Of a stretch of DNA of 64,000 bases, positions 33,902 through 44,880 are shown one piece after another. Each line of letters opens with the position of its first letter. Positions within the stretch are counted from its first letter, which is position 1. The stretch is taken from assembly GCA_025617745.1 (NCBI GenBank), contig CM046863.1:59724085-59788084 (forward strand), written 5' to 3'. The position numbers and the translations under genes are program-made. This DNA is from Heliocidaris erythrogramma. Taxonomy: Eukaryota; Echinodermata; Echinoidea; Camarodonta; Echinometridae. The notes beneath the pieces are model-generated. The model ran no database searches, was not told the DNA's origin, and worked only from the letters and a program-made list of their open reading frames with translations.

Positions 33902-35699
33902 CTGTATTAAGAAAAAAAATCACACAAACACTCATCCTCACCCTCTTCATCTTTTCAAAGAGGAGACTAACTACAATAGATTTATGGACTGTAATCAATA
34001 GTGTCATATTTGGCCCTAATATTACTACTACTACTACTACTACTAACAATAATAATGATCATAATGATAACAATAATAATGAAAATAATAATATCATCAA
34101 TAACATACATTCACCCATCTTATTTTGTTTTGTTTCTGTTTGCAGGAATTAATGAAATGTTAAATGTAATAATTAAGGGGACTAAAATTTGTATTTATGA
34201 CATCCCACTGAACATCCCTTAAATATATCATAATTGATATTTAAAGACACTAAACAGCTAATTTCATATTACACTGAAAACAGATCTTAGTGGTGGATAA
34301 AGGAAAAATGACAAATGAATTGTCCATTCCTCAGAAAAAAGAAAAAGAAAAATTGTTGTTTTGGTTGGACAATGTTAACTAAAAATGCCACTCTTTATTG
34401 TGAACACATCATCACCCCCCCCCCCCCCCCACCCCTCCCTCCCCAGTTAACTGATCCTGGATCCACTACCACCACCAGACCTAGTCTATAATTTTTAGCT
34501 GTAATAGGTATAGGTCTAACTAGTTAGGTCTAGTCCCTAGCCCAGGGATGCTGCCACGAACGCTATGCGTTCAGGCTGCCGCAGTAAGGTCTAGACTTAC
34601 CTGTTTATTTCTCATGTCTCATCAAGTAGGACTTTCCACTTCATCCGGCACCTCCAACAGTTGTTAAGTTATGTAAGGAGACCTAGTAGATTTTCAAGTA
34701 GATCAGCCACAGGTTAGTTCCTTGCCATGTTTATCTGATGGAAATCAAAGTCAACATGAATGAGACTAATGAATGCAATACTGAAACAAAGGCCATCCAG
34801 CTATTTAATACTCAGGGGAGATTTATTACCTCTTTAAAAAGGCCTTTGATTCTGGTCTATAATCAACACTAATTTATGTACCCCCTTCTCTCTCTCTCTC
34901 TCTTGAAATGTAAAAAATATAAAACCTCATCACCATGATGCTAGCCTAGACCGAAATTTCTCTCTCGTTCGGTCTAGATCATTAGATGCTTGCCTAGCTA
35001 GCCTTGGCTTTGGCCTTGGCTCAACTTTAGAAGAAAAAAGTGGGCCAAAGCTCATCTAACATTAGTACACCTAAGCAAATTAACTTTTACTAAGAACCAC
35101 TACGTTAAAATTACAACCCTGCATTACCAAACTCTGTACATGTACACAAAGTAAACCTTGACCTGGACTGGTCTCTGGAAAATACTAGTATCAACATGAA
35201 ACCCCCTCTTCATTCTCAAAAAAAAAATCCTGACAAGAACAGCCTACGCTACAGAATCAATTAATTAGAAAGGGTCTCACCTGGGCCCTTTGTCTTTCAG
35301 AATATAACGGGGTCTATGCGTCTACATCTAACTTAGATAACCAAACCATCGAAATACAGACTAAGTTCGATCTATTTCGAGGTTTACGAAATCTGTCAGC
35401 CATTGGCATTGACATCAATCAATAGATCATCTATCGAAACGTATCTAGATAGTCCCGCCCGAAAGTCCGGGTAAGCCGTCACGAGTGACAGGGTGGTAAG
35501 GGGAATCGAGCTGCAACATTTAGCTCATGACGATGAAAATTGAATTGAAAGTTCGAGAGTAGATTACACATTGTTTCATGACATACAGCTCTGTAGAATC
35601 CCTTCAAAATGTAGAGTAATCAAAACAGATTACTCACAATGGCAGAACTTGTTATAAATATAATCTAATTTTCGAAAATTAAGCATAAATACAGGTGTA

Positions 35700-35800
35700 C
35701 TCACCTCTAAACTTTCCACAACTTTTTTTACTTTGTGCGGGTGACGTCAAATTCAAAGCGGAAGTGACGAAGAGAGGTCAAATCGTCCCTTTTCAATCAC
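35700..35800 (-). promoter_or_regulatory. Possible TATA-less promoter
   Basis: On the minus strand CACTTCCGCTTT (ETS-type) and TGACGTCA (CRE-type) lie about 20-40 bases before GGAAAGTTTAGAG and a GTGAGT donor. These are common in metazoan housekeeping promoters, but here the evidence is motif matching only. Confidence 0.2.
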
Positions 35801-36063
35801 ATTCATATTCATAAGGTCCGGTCCAATCAAAGTTTGATAAATCGAGTATGCAAAACAAAAATGAATAATGCATAAGGAGTTTCTCGATACTTTTCGATAT
35901 TTTCTTGGTATCGGGGGCTTCGGGAAAATGAAATGTTACCAAATGGGCGTGGCCGAATCAGGGCCGAATACGCTTAGCCTGAATGGTGACGCTACAGCTT
36001 ATATGCAAATGAGGGAAATCCGCGGGTGCTACCTTTCCGTCTATAAGTTTTAATTTGTCTATG

Positions 36064-37858
36064 ATCTAGACGTCAGGACGTGCGCGTACGCGCGCGTCAA
36101 AATTTTAAAATGCTCAAAATCACGTAGGATCAAGTCTGCACACGTTTCAGGTCATTTTGAGCATTTCAAAAATGTCCGCGCGCGTGTTTTACGCGCGCGC
36201 AAGTCGTAAATAACGTTAAAACGCAGTTTTTTCGATTGATTTGCAATCCTGACACTTTTCTTTATCATTTCCATCAACTTGGAATCGATTTCAATCAATA
36301 ATAAGGTCGTACGGGCGCGTCAAAGTTCAAAATCCGTGCCCGCGTCTATGGCGAAAATAACGTAAAAAAGGGCAAAAACATGCCTCTACAAAATTCACTG
36401 TAGCTCGTTAAATAGTCCGTTGACCCCCCAATTTTTGGTCATCATCAGGTAGGGTATGAATCATAGATTTCATTTCATGTATCATTTGACCCTTATAAAC
36501 ATTATGACGTCATCAAAATGGCGCCAGAAGTCAAAATTTCAATTTTTCATGTTTTGACGTCATCACATTTATGCAAATTTGGCTCTAGATTCGTAACTAT
36601 TTGTTGTTTTTCTCCCAGATTTTGATATGTTATAGCTGAATTAATTCTCTACGAGGCTTTTTGCCACCATTTTTCATTTTGATGACGTCATCACAGTGAA
36701 ATATTCAATTAAAAATGCCATGTCAGAATTTTCCCTTTTTGCGTGTTATGTCTATGGAAGATGATTTTTTTTCGAATCATGAATCTACATGACATTATTC
36801 TCTGAGCTGTATCTCAGTTATTATTGGTCTATTTCCTTCCAGATTTTAGTATGTTGTAGCTGAGACTGTAAGCTTTTACAAGTGTGGTCTCCAAATTTTG
36901 ATCAGATGTCGGGATCATGCCCAATTTTTCACTACGAAATGTGATTGGAGAATCCCGTTTTTGTTTACGTGTTATCTCTATGGGAAATATTTTGGTCTAT
37001 CGGTAAAGCACATGACTACCATGGTCAAGGTACCTGGTTCGATCCCCGGGGCCGATTTTTTTCTTTTTTTTTTTTTTTGCTTCTTTTTGCTTGTCATTTT
37101 ACCATCCTCTACGACTATTATAACATAAACAATCACAAACCAAGTAATAAAATGCCTTATTTTGCATGTTATGTCTATTGGAATGTACTGTGCAGTGGTT
37201 TATGTATATCCCTATGGAAAATCTGTTTCACTGACGTGTATTAAAGCTATCCTGCAATATCATTAGTCCTATTTGATATCACAATTTCTCAAATTTGGCT
37301 TAGTCAATTATCTTAATTATCTTATTGTGACGTCATCTAGGCGCCATTTTCTACAAATCAACTTATGGTCGTATCTTCATAACGAAATGTGATTTCTCGT
37401 TCATATTTGGCATGGTTAAGGTCACTGTCATTGCAGTCATGATCATTACCATTATCCCCATCATTATCATCATTATCACCATCATCATTATATCATCCAT
37501 CATCTTCAAAATCACCAACACCATAATCATCATGATTATCACATCATCAATAATCATCATTATCATCACCATCATTATATCATCATAATCATTATAATCA
37601 TTATAACCATCATCATTATATCATCTTCATCGTCATCACCATTATCTTCATCACCGTAATCTTTTTACAATGACCGTTTCACACATTTTGCTGCATTCCT
37701 GTCGTCAAGAAGCATCTCCATTCAGGGCATTCTTGACTTCTTATCTTCAGTTTAGTATTTCCTCATTATTATGATCATTCTCATTACGATCATGATCATA
37801 CAATTAAAATTGAAAGACAGACCACCTAATTCGTCTTCAGTGACGAATTCAAATCTAG
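36064..37858 (+). mobile_element. Helentron-like copy, 3' part after the insertion
   Basis: It continues 29850-30130. Contents are the CG-rich patch (36080-36210), a tRNA-like module (36991-37055), the ATC microsatellite (37440-37640), then GACAGACCACCTAA, the hairpin and CTAG at 37855-37858. The DNA right after it matches the intron in front of module C, so the element array inserted into the intron before module E. Confidence 0.65.
36991..37055 (+). other. tRNA-like sequence in the split Helentron-like copy
   Basis: Same arrangement as 27191-27255: TTGGTCTATCGGTAAAGCAC, then CTGGTTCGATCCCCGGGGCC and a T run. Confidence 0.5.
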
Positions 37859-37983
37859 TTATCATTATTGCCATTAACCTGATTCTTATTATAATTGTTA
37901 CCATCCGTACTATCACTCTAGAAGCCAAAATATTTTATTACCGACTGTCTTGTTTTTCTTCATTTTTCTCCTAAATGCTATAG

Positions 37984-38023
37984 GTTTTCTGAATCGCTGA
38001 ACTCGGACAGATGCGTATCAAAT
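37984..38023 (+). CDS. Short leading exon of LRR module E (40 bp)
   Basis: A CTATAG acceptor and GTAAGT donor enclose a frame encoding FSESLNSDRCVSN after one base of the previous codon. It is the counterpart of 7694-7733, with matching introns on both sides. It should join to 38420. Confidence 0.65.
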
Positions 38024-38419
38024 GTAAGTAGGCCTGATAGGCCTCATTGTTTAGAAATGTTCAACAAAAGCAATTTATACATTCCGCCTTATGGAAGTTA
38101 AAACAAAATAAATTATATTTCTTCCTTATTTATTGCATTGTGTAAATGGCCTAATTCATTCTACAATTAAATTGTATTTCCAAAAGACGTCAATAAAAAA
38201 GTGTGAATGGCTATAAGTCCCCCCCCCCCCCCCCGCAAAATTTAGAAATAGTATAAATAATAATAATTCATACAAAATAAATTAAATAAAAAATAATACG
38301 ATCTAGTAGTTGTAAAGGGTATGTTTTGTACATGATAGTGAAAGCAAGAGATTGTATGTAACTCCCTAGATTGAATAAGATGTAAAATTGACCATTCATT
38401 TTCTTGTATTTCATTACAG

Positions 38420-38937
38420 ATCCCTATGTTAAGCATTTGGGACTGCCAACTATCTGCTGAGATGACCATCGGGTTGTGGTCCTGCCTCAGATCCTTCACC
38501 TCACTGCCCAAGCTTACTATCTTAGAATCCTCTCTCAGTTTCTCTCCATCTCCTCCTGAGCTTCCATCCGTCACAAAGCTGGAGGCCTGGGAAGTGACGT
38601 CACAAAGCTATGAAGGTCTGCTCTCATCGATACCTGGCTTGAAAGAGATCAATGTCGCTTTGGATGATGCAGAGAGAGACATACCTCAGATCATGGCTTG
38701 TCTTCGCCTGACCGGGCTACAGCAGCTCACACACATCAGACTTGGAGGACCAGACTCAGGCTCATCAGAGAAGAATAATGTATCGAGAGAGACGATGAGA
38801 GGACTGGGTCTTCTGATCAGAGAACAAACCAACAACCTACAGCGGCTGAATGTGTGGGATGTGAAGTGCAGAGACGAGGAAGACTTGGTTTACCTCGTCG
38901 AGTGCTGTAGACATGTGAAGACGATGGAATACGTATT
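38420..38937 (+). CDS. LRR exon of NLR-like receptor, module E
   Basis: This 518 bp exon (3n+2) lies between a TTTCATTACAG acceptor and a GTAAGT donor. It encodes about 172 residues with the clearest repeat pattern of the five: LSIWDCQLS near residue 4, LTILESSLS near 32, INVALDDAERDI near 74, LTHIRLGGPDS near 102, LQRLNVWDVKCRDEE near 141, and VKTMEYV at the end. This is the form I most associate with echinoid NLR C-terminal repeats. It is open throughout and differs clearly from A-D, so it is an older branch of the module family. The gene's other parts are not in the window. Confidence 0.82.
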
Positions 38938-40267
38938 GTAAGTTATTGTTCAACTCATAATATAAAATAGATTGTATGAGATGATTCTATTCCGTTTTCT
39001 GTAGTACTAACGCGTAATAGTATGAATGTATAAAGGGATGAATAGTTTAGACGTCGGTGCAGCCTATTTTTTTGTTATTTATTTATTAAAAACCCCCAAA
39101 TTAATACTTCTCCTTATTGTTATTTTCTTATTTCAATATGCAGTATTAGATTTAGTACATTGTATATGCATGTAAATTGAGCGAATATACATTTAGGTTA
39201 CTAAAATTAGATCTATTATCATAATCATTTTAATTTTCTTTTATTGTTATTATAATATTATTATTATCATTATCATTATGGACAGTATTACCATTAGCAT
39301 ATAAGTATATGTTTTCCGGTCAATGCAATCATTTGGTCACTCAAATTTATAATTCAATTTTAAAACAAATGTCGCTCTTGGACGAAATCTGTAATTCAAA
39401 TTAAGAATGCAAACATTCAAATTCAACGAGTCAACCAAACATACATTCAGTTTACAAATCTACTATAAAGGTGCTCGCATTTCCAAGTTGAATTCACATT
39501 AAGTGTAATTTGAATACTCGGCCCGGATTCTTACTTTGAACAATTCTTTCTCGGTCGACATTTACGTTGAATGCACACAATATGAATGTGAGTGACCAAA
39601 TGATTAAAGTGGCCGGGAAAACCTATTTAGCTGTAGTAGTAGTAGTAGTAGTAGTAATTTATTATCATCAGCGTCATCATCATACACATTAGACATTATC
39701 ATTATTATCATTATCATTATGTTGCCTCGATTTCCTTTGTAAGCGCAATGTTATTCTAGTTTACATGTAAATGATCTAACTAAAACATAATCCCCGAGTA
39801 CAGTACATTATTCAAGCTCTTTTAATATGGCTTCAAATAAATTATAGGTCACTTTTAAAGGTCATTCGCCTGACGCTTTGAGATTAGAAAACGATAAAGG
39901 AAAGAGAAGTGCATGATATAGATCTAGACACTGTAGATTTAAATTTGCGGAAGCAACACCAAATGCGAAAATCTGAATGTACATTTCCAGTATCCACCTG
40001 TTACATTCTCAACTGATAACCTAAAATCATGATTCATCTTGAAAATTATGTAGGCCTACTAAGAAAGAAGATTGTTCTTGAACTTAGATGATGAAAAAAG
40101 GGGGGGACCGTTTCCAAAAAAGTGATAAGGAAGTACACTAACGTACATTGTAGGTGTATAACGTTGACATCGTTGTATTTTAACAAACATGCCCATAATA
40201 TAACTTTCCGTTGCAAATCAACATTGATAGGCAGTTTGATCTAACTCGCGCGTTTTTTCATCAACTT
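38938..40267. other. Intron, no exon seen
   Basis: AT-rich with ATT/ATC triplet patches (39240-39280, 39690-39720) and a GTA microsatellite (about 39633-39655). It contains one small inverted-repeat element, listed separately. Confidence 0.4.
39311..39622. mobile_element. Small MITE-like inverted-repeat element
   Basis: Left GTTTTCCGGTC followed by AATCATTTGGTCACTCA is inverted at the right as TGAGTGACCAAATGATTAAAG and GGCCGGGAAAAC. It is 0.3 kb with AATTTGAAT/ATTCAAATT-rich inside and no coding. Confidence 0.5.
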
Positions 40268-41062
40268 CCCTGATAGCAGAAAGTGGTAAAAATTACGTGA
40301 TATTTACGTCGTGGTTTTCGTCTTTTTTACGTCCTGTAATTACGTCAATAAGACGACAACTTGCACCAACGCAAGACGTCAAGAGGACGTCTTATTTTGA
40401 CGTCATCTGTACACTGCAGAAACTGAAGTGCTGAGCACTTTTTGAGGGCATGCATAGGGACTGCACTCAGAGTGCTGTTGAATGCACACAGCGTGCTATT
40501 TCAGCACTTTCACGGGAGCTGGACCGGGTCCTTAAACTGCTAAACATATTTCATTAAAAAAATGATTTGGGCGAGCTTCGAACCAGGGTCCGCTGATCGA
40601 GAATTGCTGGCATTACCGCTAGACTAACTCACTTTGTACGATTTAGAGCAGATCACACTGTTACATAGTGAATTTACGACACCACATAGTTCATGTTATC
40701 TACTTGACTCCCATGACTAAACAGGATAGCAAGAAGCATTTGTTAGTCCATCGGTAACGTCAGCGCCTCTCAATCAGCGGAACCTGGTTCGAGGCTCGCC
40801 ACGCTCACATTTTTTGCTGGTAAATTAGCACACTACAAGTGCTATAAACAGCATTTCAGGTGCAGTCACTATAATACATGCTCCTAAAATTAGCACTTTT
40901 TTACAGTGGAGAAGACGTAGAGATGACGTCAAAATAAGACGTCCTCTTGACGTCTTGCGTTGGTGCAAGTTGTCGTCTTATTGACGTAATTACAGGACGT
41001 AAAAAAGACGAAAACCACGACGTAAATATCACGTCATTTTTCAACACTTTCTGCTATCAGGG
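40268..41062. mobile_element. Palindromic MITE (CCCTGATAGCAG family), copy 2
   Basis: Ends CCCTGATAGCAG and CTGCTATCAGGG are flanked by TT on both sides, fitting a 2 bp target duplication. The arms carry the ACGTC motifs, and the inner element carries two tRNA-like sequences in opposite directions (about 40565-40630 and 40735-40800). The order is the mirror image of copy 1. Confidence 0.75.
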
Positions 41063-41995
41063 TTATTAAGAATTCTAAATGTTACGCCGTATAGTAGATT
41101 TTGTACTAAACTAACAATAACCAGATGGTCAGAAACATCAAACTGACTTTGGTGAATATAATTATATAAAAAAAGTAAGTCTACAAAGAGTTTTGTGCTA
41201 GTTATTAGCAGGGACGAGGAAGAAAATACAGTGACATGGCTGCACGTTTTGGAGTAGAGTTGAAGAATACAGCACAACTGCTCCATGCCCCAGCTCTCCT
41301 CTTTAAAGAAAAATTTAATGCTCAGCAGCCCCTGATATGTAGAATTAATGACTACCCCAGATTCTGAGTGGGGGATTTAGAATTCATAAACTTTTGCTAA
41401 TTTATGTAAGAGAAAAAAAGGATAAAATTATACAGAGATATGGAAAGAAAAGTATTCGAAGTACTGAGATTATGATGATGATAATTCGGGCAATGTTTAA
41501 AACACGCACAATGCATACATGTATTTCCGGCGCTTATAGTCTCTTGCATACTATACTGACCAGACCGTTTACACTTTTGTGATGCTGACGTTAATAATGT
41601 AATATTTTAATCTATTCATCAATTGATCTGTATACCCTTTAGCTGTATTGATCTGGATATCATCTAATATACCATCCAATTTCAAATTGATTTCATTAAA
41701 ACAGAATTATTGTTTTTCAATTCTACGAAAATACAGATTCACCCGGTGGAGGACAGATTGGGGGGGGGGGGGGGGGGTTACAACATTTTGACCGAAATTT
41801 GTCAGTATGGTTGTACATTAAAAAGATATAAACTGACCAAAAAATCCATCGGGAAGAGGGTGTAACACTGCCCTGAAAAAAAAAGAAAAACAAAAAACAA
41901 TACCGCCAAAGTGCCCTTTGACCAAGCCTTGCTACCCAAAACCTATCTGTATGTGGAGAAAAGACTTCTTTTCTTATTTTACATTCCAACCTTAA
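41063..41995. other. No gene seen
   Basis: AT-rich DNA with a G run at about 41760-41777 near dispersed C/G-run repeat remnants. The open frames are short and unlike known proteins. Confidence 0.35.
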
Positions 41996-42561
41996 AGGGA
42001 AAGTAAATCCTGGCGATTTAGTTAGCTGTTTAGTTGAAAGGCACATTGTTGATTATATATGTCGAATTTCAACACATTTGGGCCCCCCTAACGCCGTCAA
42101 CAAGTAGTTAGAAATATCATTTTGTCGTCTGCTAGAAGGTCCTATATCGATCGTGGGGGTCGCCATTTTGAACAGATAAGCCCCGCCCTGTGACGATTTG
42201 TTGGACCTCTCGACCAGAAGTACCCGATTGCCGCCATTATTGCACGTTTCAAAATTGTAATCGGCGAACCGAGATAATAAACAAAAAGCCGGCGATTTGC
42301 ACAGGACGCTTTGTATTCGGACAGCTGAGAACGCAACAGTTCTGAAACATCGAGACTCTATTGTCCGACAAAACGTCATCATAGCGGGGTGAATCAACAA
42401 TATGGCGACCCCCGATAGCAGGCTGTAGCAGACGATCATTGCTCACAAAAGTGTGAATTACTCACCGTCAAGCGTTCATAAGAGGTAAATTTTTACAGTA
42501 ATGTCAAGAATTGTGCTCTTAACACTCTCAGTAGGCCAAAAGTCCAGGGTTTACCTTCCCT
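41996..42561. mobile_element. TTAA-flanked MITE (566 bp)
   Basis: The left end AGGGAAAGTAAATCCTGG and the right end CCAGGGTTTACCTTCCCT are inverted, with TTAA directly outside both (41992-41995 and 42562-42565). TTAA duplications with AGGG-type ends occur in Kolobok and piggyBac-like families. Subterminal GTCGTCTGCTA blocks are also inverted. There is no transposase. Confidence 0.65.
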
Positions 42562-42750
42562 TTAATACGTCAGATGTTCTTTTTTCAATTCCAATCAAAC
42601 TTATGTAGTTCAATTTTGAGTATTGTCACTTTCCTATTTGTGCAATTTGGTGCCAAACGATAATTGCAGTAATAAGTTCTTAAATTGTGAAAATTGTATT
42701 GCTCTCTCAAAAGTAGTTACGAAACATTTTCGGGATTTTGTTAACATACC

Positions 42751-42868
42751 CCACTGGCGTAGAGGGGGGGGCACAAGGGGGCCATGGCTCCCTCCCGCCT
42801 ATTCAGCCACTAAAAAGAGAGAGAGAGAGCAAAAAAGCGGGGAAGTGAGAGGAAAAGGCCTAAAAAGG
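42751..42868 (+). repeat. CACTGGCGTAGA short repeat
   Basis: CCACTGGCGTAGAGG, a G-rich run, CTATTCAGCCACTA, a GA-rich run and AAGCGGGGAAGTGAGAG match in the same order, on the minus strand, at about 59098-59217. It is a dispersed short element of unknown class. Confidence 0.5.
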
Positions 42869-42878
42869 CGCTATAAGC

Positions 42879-43557
42879 TGTAGTGGCCAAACATATTTTG
42901 ATGAATATTTCGTCATAGTTTTGTGTATTTTCATCGGTCTGCTATTTACAAGGTTAGCAGACGACCTACATGTACTTTCCTTGGTTTACGCGTGTGTGTA
43001 CTTTCTTGACCTATTTTTTATCTTCAACGCGCATCAAAGTATAACATTTACATCGCTACCTACATTCTTGCTACATTCTTCACGCTGCTCCAATCAGAGC
43101 TCATCTTTTCGTTTAACCAATCTGATTTCCGTATTATTACACCACGCGCACTCGCTCAGCCAATGAGATTTATTGTGGGCGTGATTACCAACTTTCACGA
43201 GCTCTTCGAGATCAGTTTATCATCACTTTCTTCTAGGACACAGTTGCGATAATACCGTGTCGCGTTTAATAGGAGATAGTCAATTTTTACACACATACCT
43301 ACCCATTCACTTGGATTATATTCCGGATACTGTATTGTGACATTATTTTCTTCGTTAGCGATTCTTCATTACTTTCATTTTCGCTGGGATCATTTCATTT
43401 GGATTTATCATTTGTGAACATAAATAACTTGTAAATAGCCTTAGTTATTTGCGTTCTGTCTTCTGAACCAGTCACGGCTCCGTGGAATCTCCACCATCAG
43501 GACCTTCATATAATCAATCGTAAGTAGAAGCAACCCAATATTTTCAGTTACTCTACA
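42879..43557 (+). repeat. 5' LTR of the Gypsy fossil
   Basis: It starts TGTAGTGGCC and ends ACTCTACA, directly before the primer-binding site. The first ~370 bases recur at 47777-48146. It is about 679 bp. Confidence 0.8.
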
Positions 43558-43595
43558 TTGGTGACCCACGATTTTCGCGCACCTTCGATTTCATC

Positions 43596-44320
43596 ATGAA
43601 CGAGCGGGATAGATCGGACATGAAGGAAGGAGCCGGTGAGCCGTCTCCGGCAGCGGCTGCTGACCCCGCCACCGGAGCAGACGTCGACACGGGCGGAGCA
43701 GCGGTCGGTGGGCTTCTCAAGTTGCCTCCCTTTTGGGCTAGCGATCCCGCCATCTGGTTCGCTCAAGTTGAAGCCATCTTTGACACCAAGAGGATTTACA
43801 GGGAGAAGACTAGGTTCTCTTATGTTATCTCATCCCTTCAGCCTGAGGTGGCGATGGAGATCAGGGACCTTATTGTCACTCCCCCGGCGGATAATCCCTA
43901 TTCCAGGCTGAAAACTGAGCTCATTCGCCGCATGTCGGTTTCGGAGCAGAAGCGGCTGGACAAGCTACTGATCGGTGAGGACTCAGGGATCGCACGCCTT
44001 CACAGCTCCTCCGTAGGATGCAGCAACACCTCGGGGATAAGGAGCTGGAGTCGAGCATGCTGAAACATCTTTTCATGCAGCGGCTCCCCATGAAAGTGCA
44101 ACTCATCCTTGCATCGAACAGCCAGACGATGGACCTCAATGATGTGGCTGCCCTCGCCGACCGCATCGTGGAGGTAGCGTCGCCACCCTCCGTCGCTGCC
44201 GCAGCCGCCGCATCCACCCCAGCACACACAGCCGCGGGCCTCGCACGTGTGTGCGGCGGACGCCAACGATGCGATGCAGCGCCTCACCGCACAGGTCGCC
44301 CAGCTCACAGCTCACAACAA
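43596..44320 (+). pseudogene. gag region of the Gypsy fossil
   Basis: The translated region has a capsid-like segment (LPPFWASDPAIWFAQVEAIF, then YSRLKTELIRRMSVSEQKRL) typical of CsRn1/Gypsy Gag. It is broken and ends against an inserted MITE. No nucleocapsid zinc knuckle or protease was made out before the MITE. Confidence 0.75.
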
Positions 44321-44880
44321 AAATGCTGTTTATAGCACTTGTAGTGTGCTAATTTACCAGCAAAAAAAAATGTGAGCGTGGCGAGCCTCGAACCAGGTTC
44401 CGCTGATTGAGAGCCGCTGACGTTACCGATGGACTAACAAATGCTTCTTGCAATCCAGTTTAGTCATGGGAGTCAAGTAGATAACAATGAATTATGTGGT
44501 GTCGTAAATTCACTATGTAACAATTTCTGCTCTAAATCGTACAATGTGAGTTAGTCTAGCGGTAATGCCAGCAATTCTCGATCAGCGGACCCTGGTTCGA
44601 AGCTCGCCCAAATCATTTTTTTTTTCCAGCTCCCGTGAAAGTGCTGAAATAGCACGTTGTGTACATTCAATATCACTCTGAGTGCAGTCCCTATGCATGC
44701 CTTCACAAAGTGCTCAGCACTTCAGTTTTTGCAGTGTACAGATGACGTCAATATAAGACGTCCTCTTGACGTCTTGCGTTGGTGCAAGTTGTCGTCTTAT
44801 TGACGTAATTACAGGGCGTAAAAAAGACGAAAACCACGACGTAAATATCACGTAATTTTTACCACTTTCTGCTATCAGGG
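44321..44880. mobile_element. Palindromic MITE (CCCTGATAGCAG family), copy 3, inside the Gypsy fossil
   Basis: The right end CTGCTATCAGGG is intact (44880), and both tRNA-like sequences of the inner element are present. The outer left arm is missing: the sequence enters at AAATGCTGTTTATAGCAC. The MITE therefore postdates the LTR element's insertion or was carried with it. Confidence 0.7.

Larger units (their letters stand above)
30131..36063. mobile_element. 5.9 kb insertion with 8 bp target duplication
   Basis: ATCTAGAC is found on both sides (30123-30130 and 36064-36071), and the flanks rejoin perfectly to the uninterrupted copies of the host repeat. Near the ends, CCCGAAGCCCCCGAT (30187-30201) recurs inverted at 35910-35924, and TGCATTATTCATTTTG (30201-30216) recurs inverted at 35856-35872, so imperfect inverted ends exist. 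An 8 bp duplication is typical of hAT and P-type transposons. No transposase frame is present. The inside holds CT microsatellites, C/G runs, a 192 bp palindrome, a GC-rich MITE and gene-like splice signals. Confidence 0.6.
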
